DNA from: Gammaproteobacteria bacterium
Lineage (GTDB): Bacteria; Pseudomonadota; Gammaproteobacteria; Pseudomonadales; Azotimanducaceae
Assembly: GCA_028821125.1 (NCBI GenBank)
Contig: JAPPHD010000019.1
Coordinates: 1-45,980 of the forward strand
Direction: 5' to 3'
Length of the DNA stretch: 45,980 bases
The translations under genes were made by a program, and so were the position numbers. Positions 15,542 to 23,231 of the stretch are shown here, piece by piece; position 1 is the first letter of the stretch; every line of letters starts with the position of its first letter. The notes under the pieces are model-generated. The model ran no database searches, was not told the origin of the DNA, and was given only the letters and a program-made list of their open reading frames with translations.

Positions 15542-16171
15542 ATGGAAATACGGTTTCTACTGGTCTGCGAAGGGTCTTCGGACACGTCTCTGATCGGCCA
15601 CATCGAGAGATTGCTTGTCGATTGCGGTGCTTCCGAGGCCAGCGGTACGGCGTCCTATTTCGGACGCAAAGTCGGGGACAAAATCCGTAGTGGATTGCAA
15701 TACTACGGCGAAGCCGACCTGCTGGTTGTGCATCGCGATGCCAACAGCGCCGGTGCCGCCGCGCGGTACGACGAAATCGCCAACGAAGTCGGGAGTTCCG
15801 GTTACTGCGGACAATGGGTCGCCATTGTCCCCGTCCGGGCGATGGAGGCTTGGCTACTGGTCGATGAAGACGCAATCCGAAGGGTTGCCGGACGGCCAAA
15901 CGGTACGGAAAGCCTCGATCTTTCGAAACCGCAGCGCGTAGAAGCGATAGGCGATCCCAAGGAAGTGCTCAGGCAGGCGCTGTTCGATGCTGCTGCTCCC
16001 AGGGGCAAGCGAAGACGAAAAAAGGTTGCAGCCGAATTCAGCGAACTCCGTAGACAGCTTGCCGAACATTTGCCGATCGGGGGTGTATTGGAAAAAGTGC
16101 CTTCCTGGGAACGATTTCGTGCCGACGTAACGAAAGTCATGGAACTCAAGGCGGCGATTCAATCCGACTGA
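15542..16171 (+). CDS. DUF4276-family TOPRIM-like protein, ATPase partner
   Basis: A 209-residue protein with a DUF4276-like layout: FLLVCEGSSDTSLIGHI (Glu10), ADLLVVHRDANS (Asp66, Asn68) and IVPVRAMEAWLLVDEDAI (Glu102 and Asp108/Asp110), spaced like the acidic centres of a TOPRIM/OLD-type nuclease fold. The C-terminal part is basic (PRGKRRRKK at about 163-171), suggesting nucleic-acid contact. DUF4276 genes usually follow an AAA ATPase, as here. A start at 15470 would overlap the ATPase gene; ATG 15542 places the conserved strand at the N-terminus as expected. Role proposed: effector or nuclease of a defence pair, by analogy only. Confidence 0.75.
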   Translation: MEIRFLLVCEGSSDTSLIGHIERLLVDCGASEASGTASYFGRKVGDKIRSGLQYYGEADLLVVHRDANSAGAAARYDEIANEVGSSGYCGQWVAIVPVRAMEAWLLVDEDAIRRVAGRPNGTESLDLSKPQRVEAIGDPKEVLRQALFDAAAPRGKRRRKKVAAEFSELRRQLAEHLPIGGVLEKVPSWERFRADVTKVMELKAAIQSD

Positions 16172-16272
16172 GGTTTGGAATCAAGCGGTCGGCGACCGGC
16201 ATGCAGATTTGTCTGGCTGCGACTGCCGTCGCCCACAGGGTTGAACGGGACCTGGGTAGATGGCGAATGCAA

Positions 16273-17295
16273 TCAGAGGCTGAGTTGCGGGGAGCCGCGC
16301 AGGTGATCCAGCCGCGCGAATACGTCGGTACCGAGCTGCCGCAGCACGTCGATGACATCCAGGGGCACCCAGTTTTCCGCCAGGCGGCCGTTCTCCGCGC
16401 GGTAGAAATCCATTACCCGCATCCGTACCGGCCGCCCGGTGGCGGCGAGCCCAAGCCAGCCATGGCCCTTGTGGGTGCCGACCACGCTCGGCCAGCCGCC
16501 CGTTACCGCGTAGGGCCCGTCGCCGAAGCAGACATAGTGGCCGGCGCCGGTGCGGTCGGGGAATGCGATCAGGAACGGGATCTGGTGATGCGCCTGATAG
16601 CCGCGCATGCCACGGCAGGTGCCGATGCCGGACGGGCCGTACCACATGAAGCGCTCCGACCAGTACTTCGCCTGGTCCATGGAATCCAGGTTGACGCCAT
16701 CGAAGTCGAAGAGCGCCTGGTGCATTCCGAGCACCAGGTCCAGGGTCGCCGCTCCCGCATTGGCGTCCGCGTCGGACAGGCGCAGGCCGTCTGCGGTAGC
16801 CGGGCCCGGCCACATGCCTTCCGCACCGAGGCTGGGCGGCAACGGCCAGACGCCGGCCTGGCGCATGAGGTCCAGCAGGTCGATCAGTGCATGGGTGTGG
16901 GCGATCCTGCCGTCGACATAGTTGTGCACCTCGCCGTAGCGCAGGTACACCACCCCATGGGTGGCGGGCACGCCGAGCCAGTCTTGGACGAACGTGGCCT
17001 GGTAGTGTCCCAGCATGGCGACCATGTCCGCGCCCTTGTAGGAGCCACCAAGGATCATGGTGTCGCGACGTTCCATGTCGGGGAATGCCCGGCACAGGCC
17101 GCGCCAGACGTTCTCTATTGCGGCGATGCCCTCGAGTTCGTTAAGCGGGTGCGGGCCGAACCAGCGGGCGTCGTCGTGATAGATGCCCGCGAGCACCCGG
17201 CCAAGCCGCTCCTCCGGGGCAGCCGCCAGTTCCTGCAGGGAATCGCGGGCGCGCCGCTTGTTGGCCAGGTGAAAGCCCGCGTCACTCATGTCCAT
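16273..17295 (-). CDS. SnoaL/NTF2-like protein, type A copy 1
   Basis: A 340-residue protein built from two NTF2-like (SnoaL, cone-shaped alpha+beta) domains. The first (about 20-150) includes LAGIYHDDARWFGPHPLNEL; the second (about 185-330) includes YWSERFMWYGPSGIGTCRG and MDFYRAENGRLAENWVPLDV, the RxENGxxxENW ending typical of the family. SnoaL-fold proteins range from cyclases and isomerases to binding proteins, so function is unassigned. It is homologous along its length to the gene at 23232-24227 (same FGPAGIGSTC and KLAENWVFID motifs). It faces a type B gene at 17574, with a 278-bp shared promoter region. ATG 17295 or 17289 are both possible. Confidence 0.8.
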   Translation of the reverse strand: MDMSDAGFHLANKRRARDSLQELAAAPEERLGRVLAGIYHDDARWFGPHPLNELEGIAAIENVWRGLCRAFPDMERRDTMILGGSYKGADMVAMLGHYQATFVQDWLGVPATHGVVYLRYGEVHNYVDGRIAHTHALIDLLDLMRQAGVWPLPPSLGAEGMWPGPATADGLRLSDADANAGAATLDLVLGMHQALFDFDGVNLDSMDQAKYWSERFMWYGPSGIGTCRGMRGYQAHHQIPFLIAFPDRTGAGHYVCFGDGPYAVTGGWPSVVGTHKGHGWLGLAATGRPVRMRVMDFYRAENGRLAENWVPLDVIDVLRQLGTDVFARLDHLRGSPQLSL

Positions 17296-17573
17296 TCACT
17301 TCCCGGTTGCGGGCGGAAGAAGGGTTCGCCACCCGGCTCGCCAGCCGGGGATCGGCGCCCCTTGCCCAGTACTTCGGGATCATCCTTTTCCCGCCGCAGA
17401 TCCGGCTCGAAAAAGCGGCGACTATGGCTTTCTTTCGCGCTCACCGTCAACAGGGCAGGACGGTACGGCGCGCCACCAACCGCTGGCGGAGTCTGCCAAT
17501 GGCCGGCGCCGGGCTTTCTGGCCGACGGTAAACCGAATACAGTGAGCCGACCGCAGCGCCGGATTTCACACCG

Positions 17574-18647
17574 ATGAGCAGCGATGGAGCACCAGCGACG
17601 GGCAGCTACGGGCCCGACTCCGATATCGTCGACTTCATACTCGGGATTACGTTCGAAATCTGGGAACGGCGCGGCGTCGAACGGATACACCGCTACTATG
17701 CGCCCGATGTGGAGGTTTTCAGCCTGGAAGGCCTGATCAGCGGCGCGCAAGCCATGGTGGACGGTACGCGGGCAACCCTGGAAGCCTTTCCGGACCGGCT
17801 GCTGATCGGTGAAAACGTCGTCTGGTCCGGAGACAGGGCGAGCGGCTTCTACTCCTCGCACCGGATCACCAGCCCCATGACCAATCTCGGGCGGAGCCCC
17901 TTCGGGCCGGCGTCGGGCCGGCGTGTACACATCACCAACATCGCCGATTGCGTGGTCGAGAACGGTGTGATCACCCGGGAGTGGCTGTTGCGGGACAACC
18001 TCTCGCTGGTGCGCCAGTTGGGCATCGACGAGGTGGAAGCGGCCCGTGGGCTCTCCGCCCGTCTGGACTCCCGCAGTCGCGACTGGTTGCAGGCGGAAGC
18101 GCTGCGGTTACGTGGGGCGGAGGCCATCGCTGCGCCGAACGACAGCACGAACCCCGGACCGGCTGAGCCGCCGAATCCGTCTGACCCGCATCCAACGGCC
18201 GCGGAGACGAATCCTGCCGGGCGCGATGGGTCATTCGATCCCGGGAGATTTGCCGGGCATCTGCTCACCAGCCTCTGGGACAGTGGGGAAGCAGGCAGGG
18301 CCAGGGGCCTGTATGCGCCTTATGCGGTACTGCACCGGTCGCCGGTGGAGCGTTATTCCGGGCGCGACAGCGTGCTTGCCCACTACGGACATCTGCAGCG
18401 GGCATTCGGCAACCCGCGGATGTGCGTGGACCACGTGGCCTGCCAACCGTTCGGCAGCGGTGGCTGGGATATCGCCGTACGCTGGGCGCTTGCGGGCCAA
18501 CATGCCGATACCTTTGCCGGTTCGGTTGCCACCGGCAAGCCGGTATTCGTTCTCGGTGCGAGTCACTGGCGCATTGCGGCGGGACGTATCGTTGCCGAGT
18601 GGACGGTGTTCGACCAACTGGCCGTGCTCGGCCAGTTGCTGGACTAG
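17574..18647 (+). CDS. SnoaL/NTF2-like protein, type B copy 1
   Basis: A 357-residue protein with two NTF2-like domains (about 15-150 and 220-355) joined by a Pro/Asn/Ser-rich linker (about 185-215). Motifs in the first: FILGITFEIWERRGVERIH, VVWSGDRASGFYSSHRITSP and EWLLRDNLSLVRQLG. The second contains HWRIAAGRIVAEWTVFDQLA. It is a homologue of the gene at 24247-25380, which has FGPATGRK- and LLRQLGFD-type counterparts. It is transcribed divergently from the type A copy 1. Function unknown; pairing with type A suggests a shared step or hetero-complex. Confidence 0.78.
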   Translation: MSSDGAPATGSYGPDSDIVDFILGITFEIWERRGVERIHRYYAPDVEVFSLEGLISGAQAMVDGTRATLEAFPDRLLIGENVVWSGDRASGFYSSHRITSPMTNLGRSPFGPASGRRVHITNIADCVVENGVITREWLLRDNLSLVRQLGIDEVEAARGLSARLDSRSRDWLQAEALRLRGAEAIAAPNDSTNPGPAEPPNPSDPHPTAAETNPAGRDGSFDPGRFAGHLLTSLWDSGEAGRARGLYAPYAVLHRSPVERYSGRDSVLAHYGHLQRAFGNPRMCVDHVACQPFGSGGWDIAVRWALAGQHADTFAGSVATGKPVFVLGASHWRIAAGRIVAEWTVFDQLAVLGQLLD

Positions 18648-18723
18648 TCAGGACGTCCCTCAATTTCGCGGCGCGGATGCGAGGGCAGGCTGCGCGCATT
18701 GACCGGGGATTGCCACCCGCCGG

Positions 18724-19863
18724 TCAACCCCAAAGGCGGTCGCTGGCGCGCCCCGCTCCCTCGACGAGGCTCGCAAGCTTCGCATAGACGATGTCCGGGT
18801 CCACCGCACCGAATCCGGCAAAGGTGGAGAACCCGCAGTCGGTTCCCGCGATGACCCGCTCCCGGCCGACGATATCCGCAAACCGGCACAGCCGTTCCGC
18901 GATCAGTTCGGGGTGCTCGACGAAATTGGTGGTGGAGTCAATGACGCCGGGCACGAGGATCCGGTCGTCCGGAATCGGCATCGCCGCCAGGTCCTTCCAC
19001 TCGTGGGCGTGGCGGGGGTTGGCGGACTCGAACAACAATGCCTGGACGTTGGCGCCCAGGGCAATCGGCAGCACCATGGACAGCGGCGCATCGCAGTGAT
19101 GCGGCCCCTCGTAGTTGCCCCAGCACACATGCAGCCGCACCCGGTCCGGCGGGATGCCCGCCAGGGCGTGATTGAGCGCTTCCACGTGCAGTTCCGCAAG
19201 GGCCCGGTACTGTGCGTCGGTCCTGTCCTTGAACATCATGTGCCGGCCGAGCCCCAGGTCCGGCGAGTCGAGCTGCAGCACCAGGCCCGCCTCGACGATG
19301 GCCCGGTACTCTTCCGCCATGGCATTGGCGAGGGCTTCCAGGTAGGACTCGTGATCGGGGTAGTGCCTGTTGGGCTGGAAAAGGGCGATCACGCCAGGCG
19401 AGGCTGCGTTCATGAACCCTTCCGTCGGCCGGTGCCGCTCCAGCGCGGCCCGGAAGTTGGCGATGTCCAGCCTGGCCGGCCCAAGGTCCTTGACGGCGAT
19501 CTCGCCGACGCAACAGGGGCGCCGGTAGGTGGGCGTGCCGCCCGATGCCGCCTGCCGCTCAAGAAACCCGGGAAACTCCTGCAGGTCGCGCGGCGGTTCC
19601 CGGGGACTGTCGCCGTCGAAGCCGGTGATGCGATCCTTGATATAGGTGGCGTAGCTGATCTTGCTCATCTCGCCGTCGCTGACGATGTCGACACCGCTTT
19701 CGACCTGGCGCGCGACCACGGCATCCACGGCAGCGGCGATCACCTCATCCCCTTCGGCAGGCTCCTGACCGTCCTCCCGGGCAAAGACCACATCGGTCAC
19801 GGCTTTCGAACGGGGCAGACTGCCCACGTGTGTGGTCAGGATTCGGTCGATGCTCAGTTGCAC
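18724..19863 (-). CDS. MetE C-terminal-like (cobalamin-independent) methyltransferase
   Basis: A 379-residue single-domain protein of the UROD/MetE-like barrel family: HVGSLPR at 12-18 is the diagnostic N-terminal motif, and the zinc ligands of cobalamin-independent methionine synthase appear as His245 and Cys247 (HVCWGNYEG), a following Glu (LLFESANPRH) and Cys343 (GTDCGFSTF). It lacks the N-terminal half of full MetE, so it probably transfers methyl or sulfonium groups on another thiol or substrate rather than being housekeeping methionine synthase. The GTG at 19861-19863 is preceded by GAGGAGGAA 6 nt away. It lies downstream of a lacI-type gene, with an inverted-repeat element between them. 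Confidence 0.88.
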   Translation of the reverse strand: MQLSIDRILTTHVGSLPRSKAVTDVVFAREDGQEPAEGDEVIAAAVDAVVARQVESGVDIVSDGEMSKISYATYIKDRITGFDGDSPREPPRDLQEFPGFLERQAASGGTPTYRRPCCVGEIAVKDLGPARLDIANFRAALERHRPTEGFMNAASPGVIALFQPNRHYPDHESYLEALANAMAEEYRAIVEAGLVLQLDSPDLGLGRHMMFKDRTDAQYRALAELHVEALNHALAGIPPDRVRLHVCWGNYEGPHHCDAPLSMVLPIALGANVQALLFESANPRHAHEWKDLAAMPIPDDRILVPGVIDSTTNFVEHPELIAERLCRFADIVGRERVIAGTDCGFSTFAGFGAVDPDIVYAKLASLVEGAGRASDRLWG

Positions 19864-20024
19864 GGTGTGTTCCTCCTCGGCGGGGGTGGTTTTCCAGTCA
19901 ATGCCAATACCCGGCCTGTCCTCATGAATAGGCTGGCTAGTGTCCTGTCCCATAAGTTTCTTACATTTCAGCGTGCCACACGGGGCCTGTGGCAAGGCGC
20001 GGCCCGCCGGGAATGGCCCGCCCC

Positions 20025-20119
20025 ATTGCCAAGGGTCGCAACGCCGCCGCAGGCCCCGTGCGGCGCGCCCTTCGGGAGCTTGCTGTGCGCACCACTGCCG
20101 CGTTGCGGCCCTTGCCAAT
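20025..20119. repeat. Internal inverted repeat pair C/C' of the element
   Basis: ATTGCCAAGGGTCGCAACGC (20025-20044) is the reverse complement of 20100-20119 with one mismatch. It is one of several nested pairs inside the 262-bp element. Confidence 0.8.
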
Positions 20120-20172
20120 ATGCTCGATATTACCTGCGGACCGCGCCTTGCATTGGTGCGCACAGCAAGCTC
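20076..20172. repeat. Internal inverted repeat pair B/B' of the element
   Basis: GAGCTTGCTGTGCGCACCA (20076-20094) recurs as an exact reverse complement at 20154-20172, directly abutting the right terminal repeat. Its interlocked order with pair C/C' means the element cannot be one simple hairpin. Confidence 0.85.
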
Positions 20173-20202
20173 TGAAATGCAAGAAACTTATGGGACAGGA
20201 CA

Positions 20203-21261
20203 CTAGCGATCCACGGTCAGCCGGGCGGACCCTCCGCGTATGCGAATGCCCGAGAAGACACGCTTTTCAGGGGGCAGTTCCGAGTCCTCGATCCGTTCGA
20301 GCAGCATCGATACCGCAGCCTCGGTCATCCGGGCGACGGGCTGGGAGACCGTGGTCAGCAGATAGGCGGCGTAGGCGGCGGGGCCGACGCCGTCGAATCC
20401 GACCACTGAAACATCGCCGGGCACATTGAGCCCGTGAACCGCCCTCGCTTCATCGATGCAGCCGATGGCCATCATGTCATTGGCGGCGATCACGGCATCG
20501 GGCGGCTCGCCGAGTTGCCGGACGATGCTCGCGAATCCTTCCCGGCCGCTGTGATAGCCGTAGTCGCCGGTCGCCACGGCGACGTTTTCGATACCCAGTT
20601 CCCGGAGCTTGTCCATGGCGCCCAGGGCCCGCTCCGTACTGACCGGGGAATCCTCGGGGCCGGTAATGATGCTGAACCGCCGATGACCCGCTTGCACGAG
20701 CTCGCCCACCAGCCACCGTTCCCCCTCCGCGTGATCGCAGCGCACGGCGTTTACCGAGGGTTCGCCGGGGGCGCGGTTGTAGAAGACCACTGGAATGCCG
20801 GCATCGTCGAACATTTTCAGTTGCTCACCCGAAAGCATGGCGGCGGTCACTACCCCGTCCACCCGGTATTGCAGGACCTGGTCGAGCGCGGCGGCCGTGT
20901 CGCCTTCGGTTTCAAGGGCAAACAGGAGAACCCGGATGCCGCGGCTGGAAAACCGTTGCGTCAGCTCGACGAGCACCTCCGGGTAATTCAGGTTGACGAG
21001 CTTGGAGATGATGACACCCACCATGTTGGAGCGCTGGGTGATCAGGCCCCGGGCGATGGCGTTGGGGCGATATCCGACCTGCTCGGCCGCATCCATCACC
21101 CGCCGGCGCATGGCCGCGGAAGCGCTGGCGCCCGGCTTGAACACCCGGGACACCGCGGATTGCGACACCCCTGCGAGGCGCGCCACATCGTAGGAGGTGG
21201 CCCGCCGTTGGGCGCGCCCGCTGCCCGCGGACGGTCTTCCGCTGTTTTCCGGTTGCGCCAA
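20203..21261 (-). CDS. LacI-family transcriptional regulator
   Basis: A 352-residue LacI/GalR repressor. The DNA-binding domain is at 22-70 (SYDVARLAGVSQSAVSRVF, then the hinge-proximal GYRPNAIARGL); the ligand domain follows a periplasmic-binding fold with AANDMMAIG and VSVVGFDG. TTG 21261 is proposed because GGAGG lies upstream and the length then fits the family; the frame is open to 21441 with an unlikely basic extension. The TAG stop at 20203-20205 lies in the CTAG target site of the inserted element, so insertion occurred exactly at the stop without damaging the protein. Likely targets: the divergent symporter and the downstream MetE-like gene. Confidence 0.9.
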   Translation of the reverse strand: MAQPENSGRPSAGSGRAQRRATSYDVARLAGVSQSAVSRVFKPGASASAAMRRRVMDAAEQVGYRPNAIARGLITQRSNMVGVIISKLVNLNYPEVLVELTQRFSSRGIRVLLFALETEGDTAAALDQVLQYRVDGVVTAAMLSGEQLKMFDDAGIPVVFYNRAPGEPSVNAVRCDHAEGERWLVGELVQAGHRRFSIITGPEDSPVSTERALGAMDKLRELGIENVAVATGDYGYHSGREGFASIVRQLGEPPDAVIAANDMMAIGCIDEARAVHGLNVPGDVSVVGFDGVGPAAYAAYLLTTVSQPVARMTEAAVSMLLERIEDSELPPEKRVFSGIRIRGGSARLTVDR

Positions 21262-21599
21262 TGTCCTGCCAACCCTCCTCGGAACTTTTCCGGATGCTAT
21301 AGCAAGTTTGAATTCCCATGCAATCAATCGCCGAGGGGTTGGGCCCGGCATGCCCTGGCCTCGCCTCGACAAACGCGCAGGCGTACGTTGATTTCTTTCG
21401 GAGACAGCCGCTTTCAATCTGTTTAACGTTATGAATTTCATAAATTTTTTTTGAATTCGGCAGATTTGTTGCTGACCCCTGAGGCAACTTGCATTCGCAG
21501 TACCGTTATTGTTTCATCCGGCCGGCACGTTCATCGATATCGTTGCATGTGCTGTAACGGCTTGGCCGACACGAGCACGGGGATGGGAGGCAGACACAC
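21262..21599. other. Divergent control region of LacI regulator and symporter
   Basis: About 340 bp with no gene. It is AT-rich around 21420-21470 and holds two palindromes: TAACGTTA with the central CpG expected of LacI-family operators (21424-21431) and, directly adjacent, ATGAATTTCAT (21431-21441). A GGGAGG ribosome site precedes the symporter TTG. Confidence 0.55.
21424..21441. promoter_or_regulatory. Candidate LacI-family operator
   Basis: The palindrome TAACGTTA (21424-21431) with central CG adjoins ATGAA-T-TTCAT (21431-21441). LacI-family regulators bind inverted repeats with a central CG, and this is the best such site between the lacI-type gene and the symporter. Binding is inferred. 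Confidence 0.4.
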
Positions 21600-23207
21600 T
21601 TGAGCGAATTCGGCGCGCTGAACTGGTCCATCGTGGTCGCCTACGTCGCCGGCAACCTGGTTCTCGGCTACTTTCTCAGCAAGCGCATCGAAACGGCCGA
21701 ACACTACTACCTGGGCCGCAGGACGACGCCCTGGTGGGCGATCGGCATATCGGTGGTCGCCACCTACTTCGGAGCGCTCACCTTTCTCGGCGGGCCCGCC
21801 TGGTCGTACACGGAAGGGTTCTCCGTCATCTTCATCCACATCAATTACCCCATCGCGATCTTCGTGGTGGTGACGGTGTTCCTGCCGTTTTTCTACCGAA
21901 GCGGTGTCGCTTCCATCTTCGACTACCTCGAAAACCGTTTCGGCCTGACCTCCCGCACGGTGATGTCGGCCGTGTTCCTGTTCGGCAACATCGCCTATTC
22001 CGGAATCATGCTCTATACGACGGCGCTGGTACTGGAGTTCATCACCGGCATCGACGTGGTGGACGCCATCCTCATCGTCGCGGTGGTGGCGGTCACCTAC
22101 ACCATGCTTGGAGGCATCTCCGCGGTGATCTGGACCGATGTCATCCAGGCATCGATCCTGTTCTTCGGCGCCCTGCTCACCGCCGGGCTGCTGATCGGCG
22201 CCCTGCCGGAATCCCTGCCCGCCACCCTGGATGCGCTGAAGGCCGAAGGCATGACGGACCCCTTCGAGTACTCCCTGGATCCCGCCAAGGTCGGCACCAT
22301 CTGGACCGGCGTGATCGCCATGTCCATCTACCACGTCGTCGTCTACGGGGTGAACCAGATGATGGTGCAGCGCACCCTGGCGGCCAGGACCCTGGGCGAT
22401 GCGAAGAAGGCATACATCTCCATGGGCTATGTCGCATTCCTGGCCTATGTGCTGTTCTTCGGGCTCGGCGTGCTCTTCTACAGCTACTACGGCGGCCGGA
22501 TCTTCGAGAACGAGAACCTGATCGTGCTGAATTTCGTTGCCGGTGTGGGAATTCCCGGGCTCATGGGCATCCTTACCGCCGCGGTGGTCGCCGCCGCCAT
22601 GTCGAGCCTGGATTCGAGCCTGAATTCCATGGCTACGGTCACAACGCTGGATTTCTACGAGAAGTTCGCCAAGAAGGACGGCAGCCCCGAGCATTACCTG
22701 AAAGCGTCCCGGTGGTTCACGCTGTTCTGGGCGGTGCTGATGGTGGTGCCGGCCATCGCGTTCACCAAAGCGGGCGGATCCGTGCTCGAGGTGCTGAGCA
22801 AGGTCGGCTCCTTCTTCGTGGGCTCGAAGCTGGCGATGTTCGGGCTGGGTTTCTACTCCAAGCACGCCTCGGAACGGGGCCTGCTCATCGGCGTTGCCGC
22901 CGGGTTCCTGGCCCTGTGGTACGTGGAGATGTACATGGACATCGCCTGGCCCTGGTACTGCGCGCTCGGCGGCATCGTCAGCATCGTCGTGGCCTGGGTG
23001 TCGAGCGTGCTGTTCGACGGTTTTCAGGACGGCTACTCCGAATACACGGTGCAGGGGCAGAAGGAGAAGTTCCGCAGGGAGAAACTCGACGAACTGGAAG
23101 ACGGCTGGTACGTACTGCCCGGAAAGGTGGACCGGGCCAGCTACTGGCTGCTCGCCTATTTCGGGTTGTGCGTGGTTGGGCTGGCGATCATGCAGGCGGC
23201 GATCTGA
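21600..23207 (+). CDS. Sodium:solute symporter (SSS family), paralogue 2
   Basis: A 535-residue Na+-coupled symporter with about 13 membrane helices. HYYLGRRTTPWWAIGISVVA and MSSLDSSLNSMATVTTLDFY are the same motifs as in the symporter at 5110-6735, and the C-terminal tail (GWYVLPGKVDRASYWLL) also matches, so the two are recent paralogues or share a narrow subfamily. Starts at TTG 21600 with GGGAGG 9 nt upstream. It is divergent from the LacI regulator and convergent with the SnoaL pair, which suggests the pair acts on the imported compound. Substrate unknown. Confidence 0.9.
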   Translation: MSEFGALNWSIVVAYVAGNLVLGYFLSKRIETAEHYYLGRRTTPWWAIGISVVATYFGALTFLGGPAWSYTEGFSVIFIHINYPIAIFVVVTVFLPFFYRSGVASIFDYLENRFGLTSRTVMSAVFLFGNIAYSGIMLYTTALVLEFITGIDVVDAILIVAVVAVTYTMLGGISAVIWTDVIQASILFFGALLTAGLLIGALPESLPATLDALKAEGMTDPFEYSLDPAKVGTIWTGVIAMSIYHVVVYGVNQMMVQRTLAARTLGDAKKAYISMGYVAFLAYVLFFGLGVLFYSYYGGRIFENENLIVLNFVAGVGIPGLMGILTAAVVAAAMSSLDSSLNSMATVTTLDFYEKFAKKDGSPEHYLKASRWFTLFWAVLMVVPAIAFTKAGGSVLEVLSKVGSFFVGSKLAMFGLGFYSKHASERGLLIGVAAGFLALWYVEMYMDIAWPWYCALGGIVSIVVAWVSSVLFDGFQDGYSEYTVQGQKEKFRREKLDELEDGWYVLPGKVDRASYWLLAYFGLCVVGLAIMQAAI

Positions 23208-23231
23208 TTCGCATGATTTTTCGGGGCGCCT

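Larger units (their letters stand above)
19864..20202. other. Intergenic region with inserted element
   Basis: The region between the MetE-like gene and the LacI gene consists mostly of the inverted-repeat element at 19941-20202. The remaining 70 bp (19864-19936) would be the native leader of the MetE-like gene. No convincing gene is present; short open frames reading MSCPISFLHF inward from both ends are an effect of the terminal repeats. Confidence 0.6.
19941..20202. mobile_element. 262-bp MITE-like element with 30-bp inverted repeats
   Basis: The ends TGTCCTGTCCCATAAGTTTC... (19941-19970) and their reverse complement (20173-20202) match at 29 of 30 positions and are flanked on both sides by CTAG. 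CTAG fits the YTAR target duplication known for IS5-group insertion sequences, so a non-autonomous element moved by such a transposase is plausible. No transposase is encoded. The interior is itself a mosaic of inverted repeats. Confidence 0.75.

Noticed and set aside
19940-20206. Short proteins beginning MSCPISFLHF at both ends of the inserted element
   Set aside because: They arise from the terminal inverted repeats read inwards; sequences after the repeats have no conserved features.
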